This document shows, piece after piece, positions 7,553 through 16,236 of a stretch of 64,000 nucleotides of DNA (the stretch's first letter is position 1; each line of letters starts with the position of its first letter). The stretch comes from Pseudonocardia sp. DSM 110487 (lineage in GTDB: Bacteria > Actinomycetota > Actinomycetes > Mycobacteriales > Pseudonocardiaceae), in NCBI RefSeq assembly GCF_019468565.1, contig NZ_CP080521.1, positions 5,456,001 to 5,520,000 of the forward strand, in the 5' to 3' direction. The notes beneath the pieces are model-generated. The model saw only the letters and a list, made by a program, of their open reading frames with translations. It had not been told where the DNA came from and made no database searches. A program made the position numbers and the translations under genes.

Positions 7553-10500
7553 GTGACATCGAGCAGCCAGGACCACACTCTCGCCGCGAGGGTGGCGGCC
7601 AGGATCATCACGCGCGGCGGCGACGTGGCTGGCGCCGGTTTCCTCGTCGGGCCGGACCTGGTCGCCACCTGCGCGCACGTGGTCGCGAGCGTCGCGGGCG
7701 CCGACCCGTACGGGACGGAGCCACCGCCGGAACCCGTCCAGCTCGACTTCCCGATGCTCGGTGCCGCGGCAAGGGCCGTGGTGCACCGCTGGCTGCCGAT
7801 CGCCGAGGACGGCACGGGCGACGTCGCCGTGCTGAAGCTGATCGACCCGTTGCCGACCGGGCCGCGGATGCCACCCCTGCGACGCATCGACCAGCTGTGG
7901 GACCAGCGATTCCGCGTGCTCGGCTTCCCCGAGGGCATGGCGGACGGGGTCTGGACCACCGGGCGGATCCGCGGTGCGCAGGGCACCAGCTGGTTCCAGC
8001 TGCAGACCACGGTCGGTGAGCAACCGATCGTCCAGGGCTTCAGCGGCGCGCCGGTCTGGCACGAGGAGTCCGGCGCGGTCGTCGGGATGACGGTCGCGGC
8101 CGACAGCAGTGGCCGGACGACCACCGCCTACCTCATCCCCGTCGAGCAGGTGCTCGGTGCCGACCCGGAGCTGTTGCCCTGCCCCTACCGGGGCCTGCAA
8201 CCGTTCGGCGAGGAACACGCCGAGTTCTTCTTCGGCCGCGAAGCGGACGTCGCCGTGCTCGCCGACGCGCTCGCCGCGCACCCGTTGGTCGCGGTGGTCG
8301 GACCGTCCGGCGTCGGGAAGTCCTCGCTGGTCGGCGCGGGTCTTGTGCCCAGGCTGCGGGCTGAGGGGGCACGGATCGCGCAGCTGACCCCGATCCCGGG
8401 GCAGCCGGTCGAGCCTGCGCTGACCGCGGCGCTCGCGCGCCTGCCACCCGGTGAGGGCAACGGCAGGGTCATCCTCGTCGTCGACCAGTTCGAGGAGCTG
8501 GCCGCCGCGCAGCCGGACGACGCACGCGGGCTGCTCGAACGGGTCGGCGAGCTGGTGGCGGGAACCGAGCCGATCAGCGCCGTGCTGACCCTGCGCTCGG
8601 CGACCCTCGACGAGGTGCTCGTGCCGGAGCTCGCGGGCCTGCTCGGCGCCGGCACCGTCCTCGTTCCGCCGATGCAGCGCGGCCAGCTGCGCGACGCGAT
8701 CGTCGCCCCCGCCGAGCGAGCTCCCGGCCTGTCGTTCGAGGCCGGGCTCGTCGATCGGATCCTCGACGATGCCGCCGCCGAACCCGGCCACCTCCCGCTG
8801 GTGGAGTCGCTGCTCACCGAGCTGTGGTCGCGCCGCGACGGCGGCCACCTCACGGTCCGCGCCTACGAGGAGGCCGGGGGCGTCGCGGGCGTGATCGCCA
8901 CCCACGCCGAAGCCGTGCTGGCCGGCTTCACCGAGCCCGACGACGCGACCCGGCTGCGCCGCCTGCTCACCTCGCTCGCGAGCCCCGACCGCGACGGGCG
9001 ATTCACCCGCACCCCGTTGCCGTGGGCCGACGTCGCCCCCGACCTGCGACCGGTCGTGCACCGGCTCGCCGCGGGCCGCCTCGTGGTGGTCGCCCGCTCG
9101 TCCACCGGCACCGAGCACGTCCAGCTCGCCCACCAGGCGCTCATCGCGCACTGGCCGCGGCTGCGCGACTGGCTCACCGAGGACCGCGACTTCCTCGCCT
9201 GGCGCGCACAGCTCGACCAGCAGCGGGAACGCTGGGAGGACACCGCCCGGGACGACGGTGCGTTGCTGCGCGGCACCGCGCTCTCCACGGCGTTCGACTG
9301 GCTGCCGGAGCGGTCCGTCGACGTCTCCGAGGCAGCCCGCGAGTACGTCCGGCGCAGCCAGGTCCGGCAGCGGCGCGAGGTCCGCCGCTGGCGGGTCGTC
9401 ACCGCGGTGCTCGCCGTGCTCGTGCTGGCCGCGGGGACGCTCTCCGTCGTCGCCGTCACCCGCGGCGATCGGATCAACGACCAGCTCCGCCTCGCCAACG
9501 CCGAGCTGGTCGCCCAGACGGCGCTCAGGCAGGCCGGTGTGGACCCGCTTGCCGCCACCCGGCTCGCCCTGACCGCGTGGCACCTCGACCCGTCCAACGG
9601 CGCGGCCCGCACCGCGCTGGTGAACCAGTACCTCGCCATGCGGTCGGTCGAAGGCGCCTTCCCCGATGTCAGCGGTGACGGCCTGGACAGGATCGTCATG
9701 GCCCCGGACGGGGCCGACCGCGTGCTGGTGCGAAACGGTCGGGGTCTCGCGCTGATCGACGCACTGGCCACAGGCAGGCCCGAACGCTGGGACGTGCCGA
9801 TCCCCGCCGAGTTCCGCACCGCGGGCCTCATCGACAACGGCAAGACGCTCATCGCGCTCGCTTCGAACGGTGACGTGCTGCGATGGGACATCGCGACGCG
9901 CAGCGGTCCGGACCGGACCCCCACTGGCATCACGCCACCCGGGTTCGCCTCCGTCGAGGTGGATCCCGCCGCAACGAAGGTGGGTTGGATCCAGCAGATG
10001 AGCCCTGGCGTGCACGCGCTGGAGCTGCGCGATGCCCGGACCGGCGCCGTCATTCCGCACCGGATCGACCCGATCGCAGATCCTGGCGGCGTCGGGGTCG
10101 AACTGCCGGCCGACCCGAACCTGGTGGTCCTCCAGCCCGGTTTTGACTCGTCCAACCAGGGCCCGCTGACCGTCCGATCGCTGGCCGACGGCGCCGAGCG
10201 GGCTTCCTTCCTACCGGGAAGCGTGACGACCTCGGCAGTCGACGGAACCGTGCTGAGCTGCGAGCAGGACGGGTCGGTCGCGGTGCTGCGGGCGTTGGCC
10301 GACGGCGCAGAGATCCGCCGGTTCGCCCTGCTCAGCGGGTGCTCGGGTGAGTGGCCCTTGCTGCTCACCGCCGACGGGGACCATCTCCTCGAGGTCACCG
10401 CGTCCACCGGCGACTCCGGCAGCCGGACCACACGCATCACCCGGCTCAGCGACGGACAGACATATGGGCTGGCCCTCCCGCCGGACACCCGCAACGCGCT

Positions 10501-11593
10501 GAACCCGCGTGTCGGCATCTCCATGGTCGTCGTCGGGAGCGACGCCTCGCCCGCTGTCCTGCTCGCGCACGGAGGATCCGTCCTGCGACTGCGCGCCCGG
10601 CCGGTGCCCACAAATCCGAAGGTGACCTTGTGGCCCGTCGACGACGAACGCTACCTCGTCGCGGTCGAAAAGGGCCGGACGATCGTGACGGACCGCGAGC
10701 TGCGCCGACTGGCGGAGCTGACCGATGAGCAGGCCGGCATGAACACCGACTCACGCAGTTACGCCCTCAGCGGGCTGGCCGTGCTGACACCACCCCCACA
10801 GGGGTGGGCGATCTCAGATTTCGCTCTGCCCTCCCTCGACCGGATCTCCACCCACAGGCTCGAGGCCCCGACGACGGGCCGCGCACCGCAGGTCGTGGTG
10901 ACGAAGGACCGGATCATCTCGATGTCCCGGCGCGTTGTGACCGCATGGGACCGCGCCACGGGCGCGCAGCTGTACGAACCGACCCGACTGCCCGAGGTCG
11001 ATTTCCGGGACACCGCGAACTTCGCGATCCGGCCGGGCCATCCGGACGAGATCATCGTGGTCAAGGGACTCGGCGCCGAGATCTGGGATCTCCGGCAACG
11101 CCGACGGGTTGCCGACGTCCCGCTCGTCGGCTCGCTGCAACCGGCTGTACTGGCGTTCTTCCCTTCCGGAAACCGGGTGGTCTCCCTCGCGCTGGGCTCG
11201 AATCTGGAGATCAGGAACGTCGCCGACCTGCAGCCGGTCCGGCCGGCATTCCCCGCACCCGGCACGACCTTGCTCCTCGGCGTCACCCAGGACAACCACA
11301 TCCTGACCTTGCGGAACGAAACTGACGTCCAATTCGTCTTCTGGGACGCCGAGCGGGGCAGCGCGAGCGGCACCTTCACCCTGCCGAAGATGTACCGCCC
11401 GAGCGACGTGACCGAGGACGGCCGCCAGATACGCATCAATGCGGTCAACGGCGGGGTGCCGTTCAACATGCCGGTCACCGCACAGCAGTGGGCGGACAGA
11501 CTGTGCACGATCGCCGACCAGCCGTTCACCGACGAGGACCGCGCACTCCTACCTGCCGGGGTCGAGGCCGATCACCCCTGCCCCACGGGCTGA
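7553..11593 (+). CDS. Trypsin-like protease / nSTAND1 NTPase / beta-propeller-like protein
   Basis: Large single-chain protein, about 1346 residues from GTG 7553 (GGGGGG 7-10 bases upstream). Residues 10-200 form a trypsin-like serine protease with a visible triad: CAHVV (near 41), GDVAVLKL (near 90) and GFSGAPVW (near 165). The sequence CPYRGLQPFGEEHAEFFFGR then introduces a STAND-type NTPase with P-loop GPSGVGKSS (near 250) and Walker B LVVDQFEELA (near 310). A transmembrane segment lies near 613-635 (VVTAVLAVLVLAAGTLSVVAV). The rest is repetitive beta-rich sequence with WD40-like blades (for example VLRWDIATRSG, VVTAWDRATGAQLYE, EIWDLRQRRRVADVP). Such proteins are thought to switch on a fused effector when the sensor region binds a trigger. 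No partner gene is adjacent. Confidence 0.9.
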   Translation: MTSSSQDHTLAARVAARIITRGGDVAGAGFLVGPDLVATCAHVVASVAGADPYGTEPPPEPVQLDFPMLGAAARAVVHRWLPIAEDGTGDVAVLKLIDPLPTGPRMPPLRRIDQLWDQRFRVLGFPEGMADGVWTTGRIRGAQGTSWFQLQTTVGEQPIVQGFSGAPVWHEESGAVVGMTVAADSSGRTTTAYLIPVEQVLGADPELLPCPYRGLQPFGEEHAEFFFGREADVAVLADALAAHPLVAVVGPSGVGKSSLVGAGLVPRLRAEGARIAQLTPIPGQPVEPALTAALARLPPGEGNGRVILVVDQFEELAAAQPDDARGLLERVGELVAGTEPISAVLTLRSATLDEVLVPELAGLLGAGTVLVPPMQRGQLRDAIVAPAERAPGLSFEAGLVDRILDDAAAEPGHLPLVESLLTELWSRRDGGHLTVRAYEEAGGVAGVIATHAEAVLAGFTEPDDATRLRRLLTSLASPDRDGRFTRTPLPWADVAPDLRPVVHRLAAGRLVVVARSSTGTEHVQLAHQALIAHWPRLRDWLTEDRDFLAWRAQLDQQRERWEDTARDDGALLRGTALSTAFDWLPERSVDVSEAAREYVRRSQVRQRREVRRWRVVTAVLAVLVLAAGTLSVVAVTRGDRINDQLRLANAELVAQTALRQAGVDPLAATRLALTAWHLDPSNGAARTALVNQYLAMRSVEGAFPDVSGDGLDRIVMAPDGADRVLVRNGRGLALIDALATGRPERWDVPIPAEFRTAGLIDNGKTLIALASNGDVLRWDIATRSGPDRTPTGITPPGFASVEVDPAATKVGWIQQMSPGVHALELRDARTGAVIPHRIDPIADPGGVGVELPADPNLVVLQPGFDSSNQGPLTVRSLADGAERASFLPGSVTTSAVDGTVLSCEQDGSVAVLRALADGAEIRRFALLSGCSGEWPLLLTADGDHLLEVTASTGDSGSRTTRITRLSDGQTYGLALPPDTRNALNPRVGISMVVVGSDASPAVLLAHGGSVLRLRARPVPTNPKVTLWPVDDERYLVAVEKGRTIVTDRELRRLAELTDEQAGMNTDSRSYALSGLAVLTPPPQGWAISDFALPSLDRISTHRLEAPTTGRAPQVVVTKDRIISMSRRVVTAWDRATGAQLYEPTRLPEVDFRDTANFAIRPGHPDEIIVVKGLGAEIWDLRQRRRVADVPLVGSLQPAVLAFFPSGNRVVSLALGSNLEIRNVADLQPVRPAFPAPGTTLLLGVTQDNHILTLRNETDVQFVFWDAERGSASGTFTLPKMYRPSDVTEDGRQIRINAVNGGVPFNMPVTAQQWADRLCTIADQPFTDEDRALLPAGVEADHPCPTG

Positions 11594-11608
11594 CACGCAC
11601 CGCTCCCA

Positions 11609-12352
11609 TCACACCGTGTCGTCGCCAGGTCGGGCACTCGCCACCAGGAGACGGGCGCCCGTCGCGCCGCCCCGCAGCGCCAGGTGTGCTCCATCCGTCG
11701 GTTCGGACCACGCCGTCCGGCGGGGCCGCACACGCTCGCCTGCCACCTCGGCGTCCCCCTCGATCACGAGGGCGAACGCCCGGTCGGCCGCCGGCACGGC
11801 CAGGTCGAACGCCGCACCCGCGTCGAGCGTGACGAGCACGACCTGCGCGGGCGAGGCGGGCCGGGCGAGGCCCACCACGCCATCCACCGTGCCGGCGAGG
11901 ACGTCGACCTCCGCGCCCGGGTGGGCGATGCGCGGCCGGTCGGCGGCACGGAGCTGCTGGTGCCCCGGCGCCGCCGACCGGACCCGCGCGGGCAGGTCCA
12001 GCCACAGCTGCAGGACGTGGGCGTGCGACCCGCGGGCGGCGACCTCCCGGTGGGTGATGCCGCGGCCCGCGGTCATCCACTGGGCGTCGCCCGCCGCCAG
12101 CACGCCCGCGCCACCCGCGTCGTCCGCGTGCTCGAGCACCCCGTCCAGCACGACGGTGACGGTCTCGATCCCGCGGTGCGGATGCCAGTCGAAGCCCGGC
12201 ACCGAGAACCGGTCCTCCGAGAGCACGAGGAACGGCGCCGTCCGCGCCGGATCGCCGGGGCGCACGTGCAGCCACTTGTCGTCGACCTCGGCGTCCGGGC
12301 CTGCGTGCAGGGCCTCCTCGACCCGGACGACGGTGCGCACCCCCGGCGACAT
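11609..12352 (-). CDS. Pirin family protein
   Basis: 247-residue bicupin. The N-terminal cupin has the metal-binding signature of pirins: FDWHPHRGIETVTVVLDG, then HADDAGG and WMTAGRGITHREV. The C-terminal half is a second, degenerate cupin. Pirins are Fe-binding proteins acting as quercetinase-like dioxygenases or redox-sensing co-regulators; which applies here cannot be told. Its start lies 4 bases after the end of the Nramp-like gene, so the two are almost certainly co-transcribed, with the kinase and aldolase genes upstream. Its stop faces the STAND gene stop across 14 bases. Confidence 0.9.
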   Translation of the reverse strand: MSPGVRTVVRVEEALHAGPDAEVDDKWLHVRPGDPARTAPFLVLSEDRFSVPGFDWHPHRGIETVTVVLDGVLEHADDAGGAGVLAAGDAQWMTAGRGITHREVAARGSHAHVLQLWLDLPARVRSAAPGHQQLRAADRPRIAHPGAEVDVLAGTVDGVVGLARPASPAQVVLVTLDAGAAFDLAVPAADRAFALVIEGDAEVAGERVRPRRTAWSEPTDGAHLALRGGATGARLLVASARPGDDTV

Positions 12353-12356
12353 CAGC

Positions 12357-13796
12357 TCAGCCGCCGAACAGCTTCCCGGCCTGCTGGCCGATCGTGAGCA
12401 CGGCCAGGACGCCGAACAGCAGCACCGACCACACGAGCGCGCCCACCCGGAACCCGCGGATGCGGATCGGCGCGGGCAGCAGCTTCTTGTTGATCACGAT
12501 CAGCAGGCCGGAGTAGATGAACATCATCGTCCCGCCCACGCATGCCGCGATCACGGCCAGCACGATGGGCTGGGAGAACCCGGCCGAGATCACGATGATC
12601 CCGATCAGCGCCAGCCCCCACACCAGCCCGGCGTACAGCTTGCTCTCGTTGACATCGGGGAAGTACATGGTCTTCAGCACGTCGGCGGCCAGCCTGCTGG
12701 TGTAGTCCACGATGCCCAGCGCGGCGGCGAACAGCGACACCGCCCCGACCACCCAGAAGAAGTAGCCGAACCAGGTGCCGACCCGCTCCATCAGCACGTT
12801 CCCCTCGATCCTCAGGAACGAGATGTCGTTCTTGACGTCGGGGTGCCCGAACACCGTCGCGTACGCCAGCAGCGACATGAACACGATCGAGATGAACGAG
12901 ATCAGCACGAACGTCCACAGCTGCTCGCGGTTGGCGAACCGCCACCAGCCCCGCCAGTTGTCCATGTTCTGGTCGCTGGGCGCGAACACGTAGCCGACCC
13001 GGCCGCGCGCCTCCGGCTCCCCCGTCAGCGGCGACACGATCTTGGGCACGTAGTGGCCCATGCCGAAGCCCTTGTCGCGGATCCAGTTGCTCTGCACCAG
13101 GTTCTGGCCGCCACCCGCGCCCGCGAACGCCAGCGCGCCCATCAACGTCGCGAACCCCAGCTCGGCGGCGGGGAACTGCGCCTCTGTGACGATCGTCGGC
13201 ACGTTCGCCCACGCCCCACCGATCGCGAACAGCGCCCCGATGACCACCAGCAGCCCCACCGCGGCCACCTTCAGCATCTGGGCGCGCTCCAGCGCGGTGT
13301 AGACCACCGGGGCCAGGGTGAGGATCGCCCCGACCAGCACCAGCAGCCCGATCGCGATGACCGATGCGCTGCCGCCGAAGATGTAGCTGAACAGCGTGCC
13401 CGAGCTGGTGACCCAGGCAGGCCACAGGTTCGCGAAGTAGGCCAGTATCGCGAAGACCAGGCCCCAGTGCCGCCACAGCCTGCTGAACCCGGTGAGCGCG
13501 GTTTCGCCCGTGGCGAGCGTGTAGCGCTCGATCTCCATGTTCAGGAAGTACTGGGTGATCAGCCCGACCAGCGCGGCCCAGACGAAGCCGAGCCCGATCT
13601 GGGAAGTGATGTAGGGGAACAGGATGAACTCGCCGCTCGCCAGCCCGACCCCGGCAGCGATGATGCCGGGGCCGACGTAGCGCCACTGGTTCAGCGGCGG
13701 GGCGGGCAGCTCACGCACCTGCGGTGGGGGCAGGTACTTCGTGGGGAACAGCTTCGACGGGTCTGTGGAGACCGCGTCGTCGCGATCGGCGGACAT
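12357..13796 (-). CDS. Nramp-family-like transporter lacking the canonical metal-site residues
   Basis: 479-residue polytopic membrane protein with about 11 hydrophobic segments and the overall pattern of the Nramp branch of the LeuT-fold (YVGPGIIAAGVG, then LITQYFLNMEIERYTLATGET). Classical Nramps bind divalent metals with DPGN in helix 1 and MPH in helix 6. Here the corresponding stretches read ASGE (in GVGLASGEFILF) and GGQ (in AGGGQNLVQSNW), so metal selectivity of the usual kind is unlikely. Start ATG 13796 is preferred over GTG 13802 because AAAGG is correctly spaced for it. It sits between the KDG kinase gene (52 bases) and pirin gene (4 bases). Confidence 0.8.
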   Translation of the reverse strand: MSADRDDAVSTDPSKLFPTKYLPPPQVRELPAPPLNQWRYVGPGIIAAGVGLASGEFILFPYITSQIGLGFVWAALVGLITQYFLNMEIERYTLATGETALTGFSRLWRHWGLVFAILAYFANLWPAWVTSSGTLFSYIFGGSASVIAIGLLVLVGAILTLAPVVYTALERAQMLKVAAVGLLVVIGALFAIGGAWANVPTIVTEAQFPAAELGFATLMGALAFAGAGGGQNLVQSNWIRDKGFGMGHYVPKIVSPLTGEPEARGRVGYVFAPSDQNMDNWRGWWRFANREQLWTFVLISFISIVFMSLLAYATVFGHPDVKNDISFLRIEGNVLMERVGTWFGYFFWVVGAVSLFAAALGIVDYTSRLAADVLKTMYFPDVNESKLYAGLVWGLALIGIIVISAGFSQPIVLAVIAACVGGTMMFIYSGLLIVINKKLLPAPIRIRGFRVGALVWSVLLFGVLAVLTIGQQAGKLFGG

Positions 13797-13848
13797 CAGC
13801 ACGAGCCTTTCTGTCTAGTGGGGGTTTCCTCGGTGCGTCCGGACGTGG

Positions 13849-14799
13849 TCAGCGCTGCACGTCCTCCTCCGCACCGAGCAGTGTCAGTTCGTGCGGCCGG
13901 GGGGATGCCTCCCAGTCGCCGGGCACCGTCACGGCGAGCGCGCCGGTGACGGCAGCGGTGCGCAGGCCCTCGTCCGGGTCGCGGCCGGTGAGCCGGCACG
14001 CGAGGTAGCCGGCCACGAAGGCGTCACCCGCGCCGACGCTGTCGACGGCCTGTACCGGCACCGCCGGTACATCGATCAGGTCGCCGTGGATCAGCGCGGT
14101 GGCACCTCGTCTGCCGCGCTTGATCACCACCTCGCGCGGGCCCAGCTCGGCGAGGGCGGCGGCGAGCTTCTCGGGGCCCGTCCTGTCGTCGAGCTCGAGC
14201 GCGATGCGCGCCTCGTCGTCGCCCGCGAAGAGCATGTCCGCGCCCGCCGCGAGCTCCCGGAACACCGGTGCCGCGGTGGCGGCGTCCCACAGCCGGGACC
14301 GGTAGTTGAGGTCGACCGACACCGGTACGCCCGCGGCGCGCGCCCTGCGAAGCGCCTCACGGACGGCCGCGGCGGGGCCCTCCCCCAGCGCGGGAGTGAT
14401 CCCCGTCAGGTGCAGCACGCCCGCGTCCTCGACGATCCCGGCCGGCACGTCGCCGGGCCGCAGGTGCGATCCGGCGCTGCCGTGGCGGTAGTAGGTCACG
14501 TTCTGCACGGAGCCGGTGCGCCGCTCCCGCAGCATGATCGCGGTGGGGGCGTCGTCGCGGTGCACGACGGCGCGCACCCGCTCGGCGAGGAGGTTCCGCT
14601 CGATCAGGTCGCCGATCGGGTCGCGGCCCAGCCGCCCGATCCAGGTGGCCGCCACGCCGAGCCGGGACACGCCGATGGCGACGTTCGACTCCGCGCCGCC
14701 CATCGACAACCGCATCCCCTTGGAGAGGGAGAGCGGGCCGACGTCCTCTGCGACGAGCAGACCGAGCGTCTCACCGAGGGTGACCAGCCCGGCGGTCAC
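13849..14799 (-). CDS. kdgK: 2-keto-3-deoxygluconate kinase (PfkB family)
   Basis: 316-residue PfkB-type sugar kinase. It should phosphorylate 2-keto-3-deoxygluconate to KDPG, the substrate of the aldolase encoded just upstream. N-terminal signature MGGAESNVAIGVSRLG; C-terminal PfkB signature with catalytic Asp DSVGAGDAFVAGYLACRL. VSVDLNYRSRLWD is characteristic of KDG kinases. The frame stays open upstream, but the real start is GTG 14799, whose GTGA overlaps the aldolase stop; that arrangement and the family length decide it. Substrate assignment rests on operon context and family resemblance. Confidence 0.88.
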   Translation of the reverse strand: MTAGLVTLGETLGLLVAEDVGPLSLSKGMRLSMGGAESNVAIGVSRLGVAATWIGRLGRDPIGDLIERNLLAERVRAVVHRDDAPTAIMLRERRTGSVQNVTYYRHGSAGSHLRPGDVPAGIVEDAGVLHLTGITPALGEGPAAAVREALRRARAAGVPVSVDLNYRSRLWDAATAAPVFRELAAGADMLFAGDDEARIALELDDRTGPEKLAAALAELGPREVVIKRGRRGATALIHGDLIDVPAVPVQAVDSVGAGDAFVAGYLACRLTGRDPDEGLRTAAVTGALAVTVPGDWEASPRPHELTLLGAEEDVQR

Positions 14800-15470
14800 G
14801 AGCGGGCCGCCGCGAGTGCCGCGGTCGCGCGCTCGGCGAGCGCGGAGAGGTCCCCGTCCGGCGCGAGCGCGTCGCCGATCAGCGGGCCGCCCATCCCGAC
14901 GGCCACCGCGCCCGCGGCCAGCCACCCGCGGACCGAGGCGATGTCGACGCCGCCGGTGGGAACCACGGGGATCTCGGGCAGCGGGGCCCGCACGTCCTTG
15001 AGGTAGCCGGGGCCCAGCTGCCCGGCGGGGAACAGCTTCACCGCGCTCGCGCCCGCCTTCCACGCCGCGGCGATCTCGGTGGGCGTGAACGCGCCGGGAT
15101 AGCTCGCGACACGGTGGCGCAGCGCCGCGGCGATCACCTCTGGCTCAACGGAAGGGGAGACGACGAAGCGCGCGCCCGCGTCCACGGAGCGGTCGACGTC
15201 GGCGGCGGTCAGCACGGTGCCCACGCCGACCTCCACCTCGGCCGGGACCCGCGCCGCGAGCCGCTCGACGACGTCGAGTGCACCCTTGGTCGTCAGCGTC
15301 AGCTCGAGGCTCCGCACCCCTGCCTCGACGAGCACGTCGACCACGGCCTCGGCGCGGTCGGCGTTCTCGGCCCGCAGGATCGCCACGACCCGGGTTGCGG
15401 CGAGCCCGGCGCCCACCGGAACCCGATACTGATCAACACTGTTCAGCTCGGATGCGCTGGATTCGGTCAC
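14796..15470 (-). CDS. eda: KDPG/KHG aldolase (2-dehydro-3-deoxy-phosphogluconate aldolase)
   Basis: Class I aldolase of 224 residues, splitting KDPG into pyruvate and glyceraldehyde 3-phosphate, the last step of hexuronate/Entner-Doudoroff catabolism. The family catalytic Glu lies in EAGVRSLELTLTTKGA and the Schiff-base Lys in AGASAVKLFPAGQLGP, followed by the phosphate-binding PTGGVDIASVRGWLAAG. GTG 15470 is chosen: GGGGGA lies about 11 bases upstream and the ATG at 15497 has no ribosome-binding site. First gene of the aldolase-kinase-transporter-pirin run, probably controlled through the palindrome at 15537-15561. Confidence 0.9.
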   Translation of the reverse strand: MTESSASELNSVDQYRVPVGAGLAATRVVAILRAENADRAEAVVDVLVEAGVRSLELTLTTKGALDVVERLAARVPAEVEVGVGTVLTAADVDRSVDAGARFVVSPSVEPEVIAAALRHRVASYPGAFTPTEIAAAWKAGASAVKLFPAGQLGPGYLKDVRAPLPEIPVVPTGGVDIASVRGWLAAGAVAVGMGGPLIGDALAPDGDLSALAERATAALAAARS

Positions 15471-15536
15471 AGGCGGTGATCCCCCTTCCTCGGGCACCGG
15501 AAACGGGGATCCCGCAACGGCACCAGCGGCGTTCTA

Positions 15537-15561
15537 TGTAGTGGAATCAAGTTTCACTACA
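15537..15561. promoter_or_regulatory. 25-bp inverted repeat upstream of eda-kdgK (candidate IclR/KdgR-type operator)
   Basis: Arms TGTAGTGGAA (15537-15546) and TTTCACTACA (15552-15561) pair at 9 of 10 positions around TCAAG. A TGAAAC/GTTTCA-like core is typical of IclR-family operators such as KdgR, which control KDG metabolism in many bacteria. It lies 67 bases upstream of the aldolase start and 92 bases from the end of the Lrp gene. No IclR gene is in the window, so the regulator would be encoded elsewhere. Confidence 0.6.
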
Positions 15562-15653
15562 GCTCGCTGCATGATGGACGTCCGGCAGCGGGACGACAAG
15601 CGTCCCGCACGACTCGGCACGTGATCTGAGACTCGCGACGGAGGTGCCCTGAC

Positions 15654-16091
15654 TCAGCTGCGCTCCCACGACCCCAGCACCATCAGCGTCCGGGTGCCCG
15701 TCACCGTCCCGGAACGACGCAGCGTGTCGATCACGAGTTGCAAGTGGCCGAGGTCGCGCACCCGGACCTGGACCAGCGCGTCCGGGTCACCCGCGAGCGT
15801 GAAGACGGCCTGCACCTCCGGGATGGTCCAGACCGAGCGCACGATCTCGCTCACCCTCGTGTTCCCGAGGAAACGCAGCTCGATGAACGCCTCCACCCCC
15901 GCACCGAGCTTCGCGTGGTCCACCTGGACGGTGAACCCGGTGATCACGCCGATCTCGCGCAGCCGGTCGACCCGCCGCTTCACGGCCGCGACCGACAGGC
16001 CCACCTGCACGGCCATCTCGGAGTAGGTACGGCGGGCGTCGACGCGCAGCAGGTCGATCAGGCGCCGGTCGGTGTCGTCCACATCGACCAC
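15654..16091 (-). CDS. Lrp/AsnC-family transcriptional regulator
   Basis: 145 residues from GTG 16091 (GGAGG 5 bases upstream; ATG 16136 is an open but unlikely extension). The N-terminal helix-turn-helix is clear (DDTDRRLIDLLRVDARRTYS, then LSVAAVKRRVDRLREIGVI). The C-terminal RAM/ligand-binding domain follows (VEAFIELRFLGNTRVSEIV; GDPDALVQVRVRDLGHLQ). Members sense amino acids. It is divergent from the indolepyruvate oxidoreductase gene across 145 bases; this pairing suggests it controls that gene in response to an aromatic or branched amino acid, which is inference from position. Confidence 0.9.
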   Translation of the reverse strand: MVDVDDTDRRLIDLLRVDARRTYSEMAVQVGLSVAAVKRRVDRLREIGVITGFTVQVDHAKLGAGVEAFIELRFLGNTRVSEIVRSVWTIPEVQAVFTLAGDPDALVQVRVRDLGHLQLVIDTLRRSGTVTGTRTLMVLGSWERS

Positions 16092-16102
16092 GGCCGCCTC
16101 CG

Positions 16103-16148
16103 CGCAAAGAACTCGAGCTGCCTGCGATTCAAGCACAACGCCTTTGCG
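16103..16148. promoter_or_regulatory. Divergent regulatory region between lrp-type gene and indolepyruvate oxidoreductase (weak inverted repeat)
   Basis: CGCAAAG (16103-16109) and CTTTGCG (16142-16148) are perfect inverted 7-mers 32 bases apart. Lrp/AsnC proteins often bind spaced half-sites, so this is a candidate site, but 7-bp arms in a GC-rich gap are weak evidence. Confidence 0.3.
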
Positions 16149-16236
16149 TGTTCATGGGCCGACACCGGCCAGCACTTGCCGGAACGGGTGCCGAAGCGGT
16201 GTTCTTCATCGCACCCGCCCTGACGGAGGTCGCAGA

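Noticed and set aside
11439..13949. Plus-strand open frame of 836 codons over the pirin and Nramp-like genes
   Set aside because: Shadow of two well-recognised minus-strand genes; no family resemblance.
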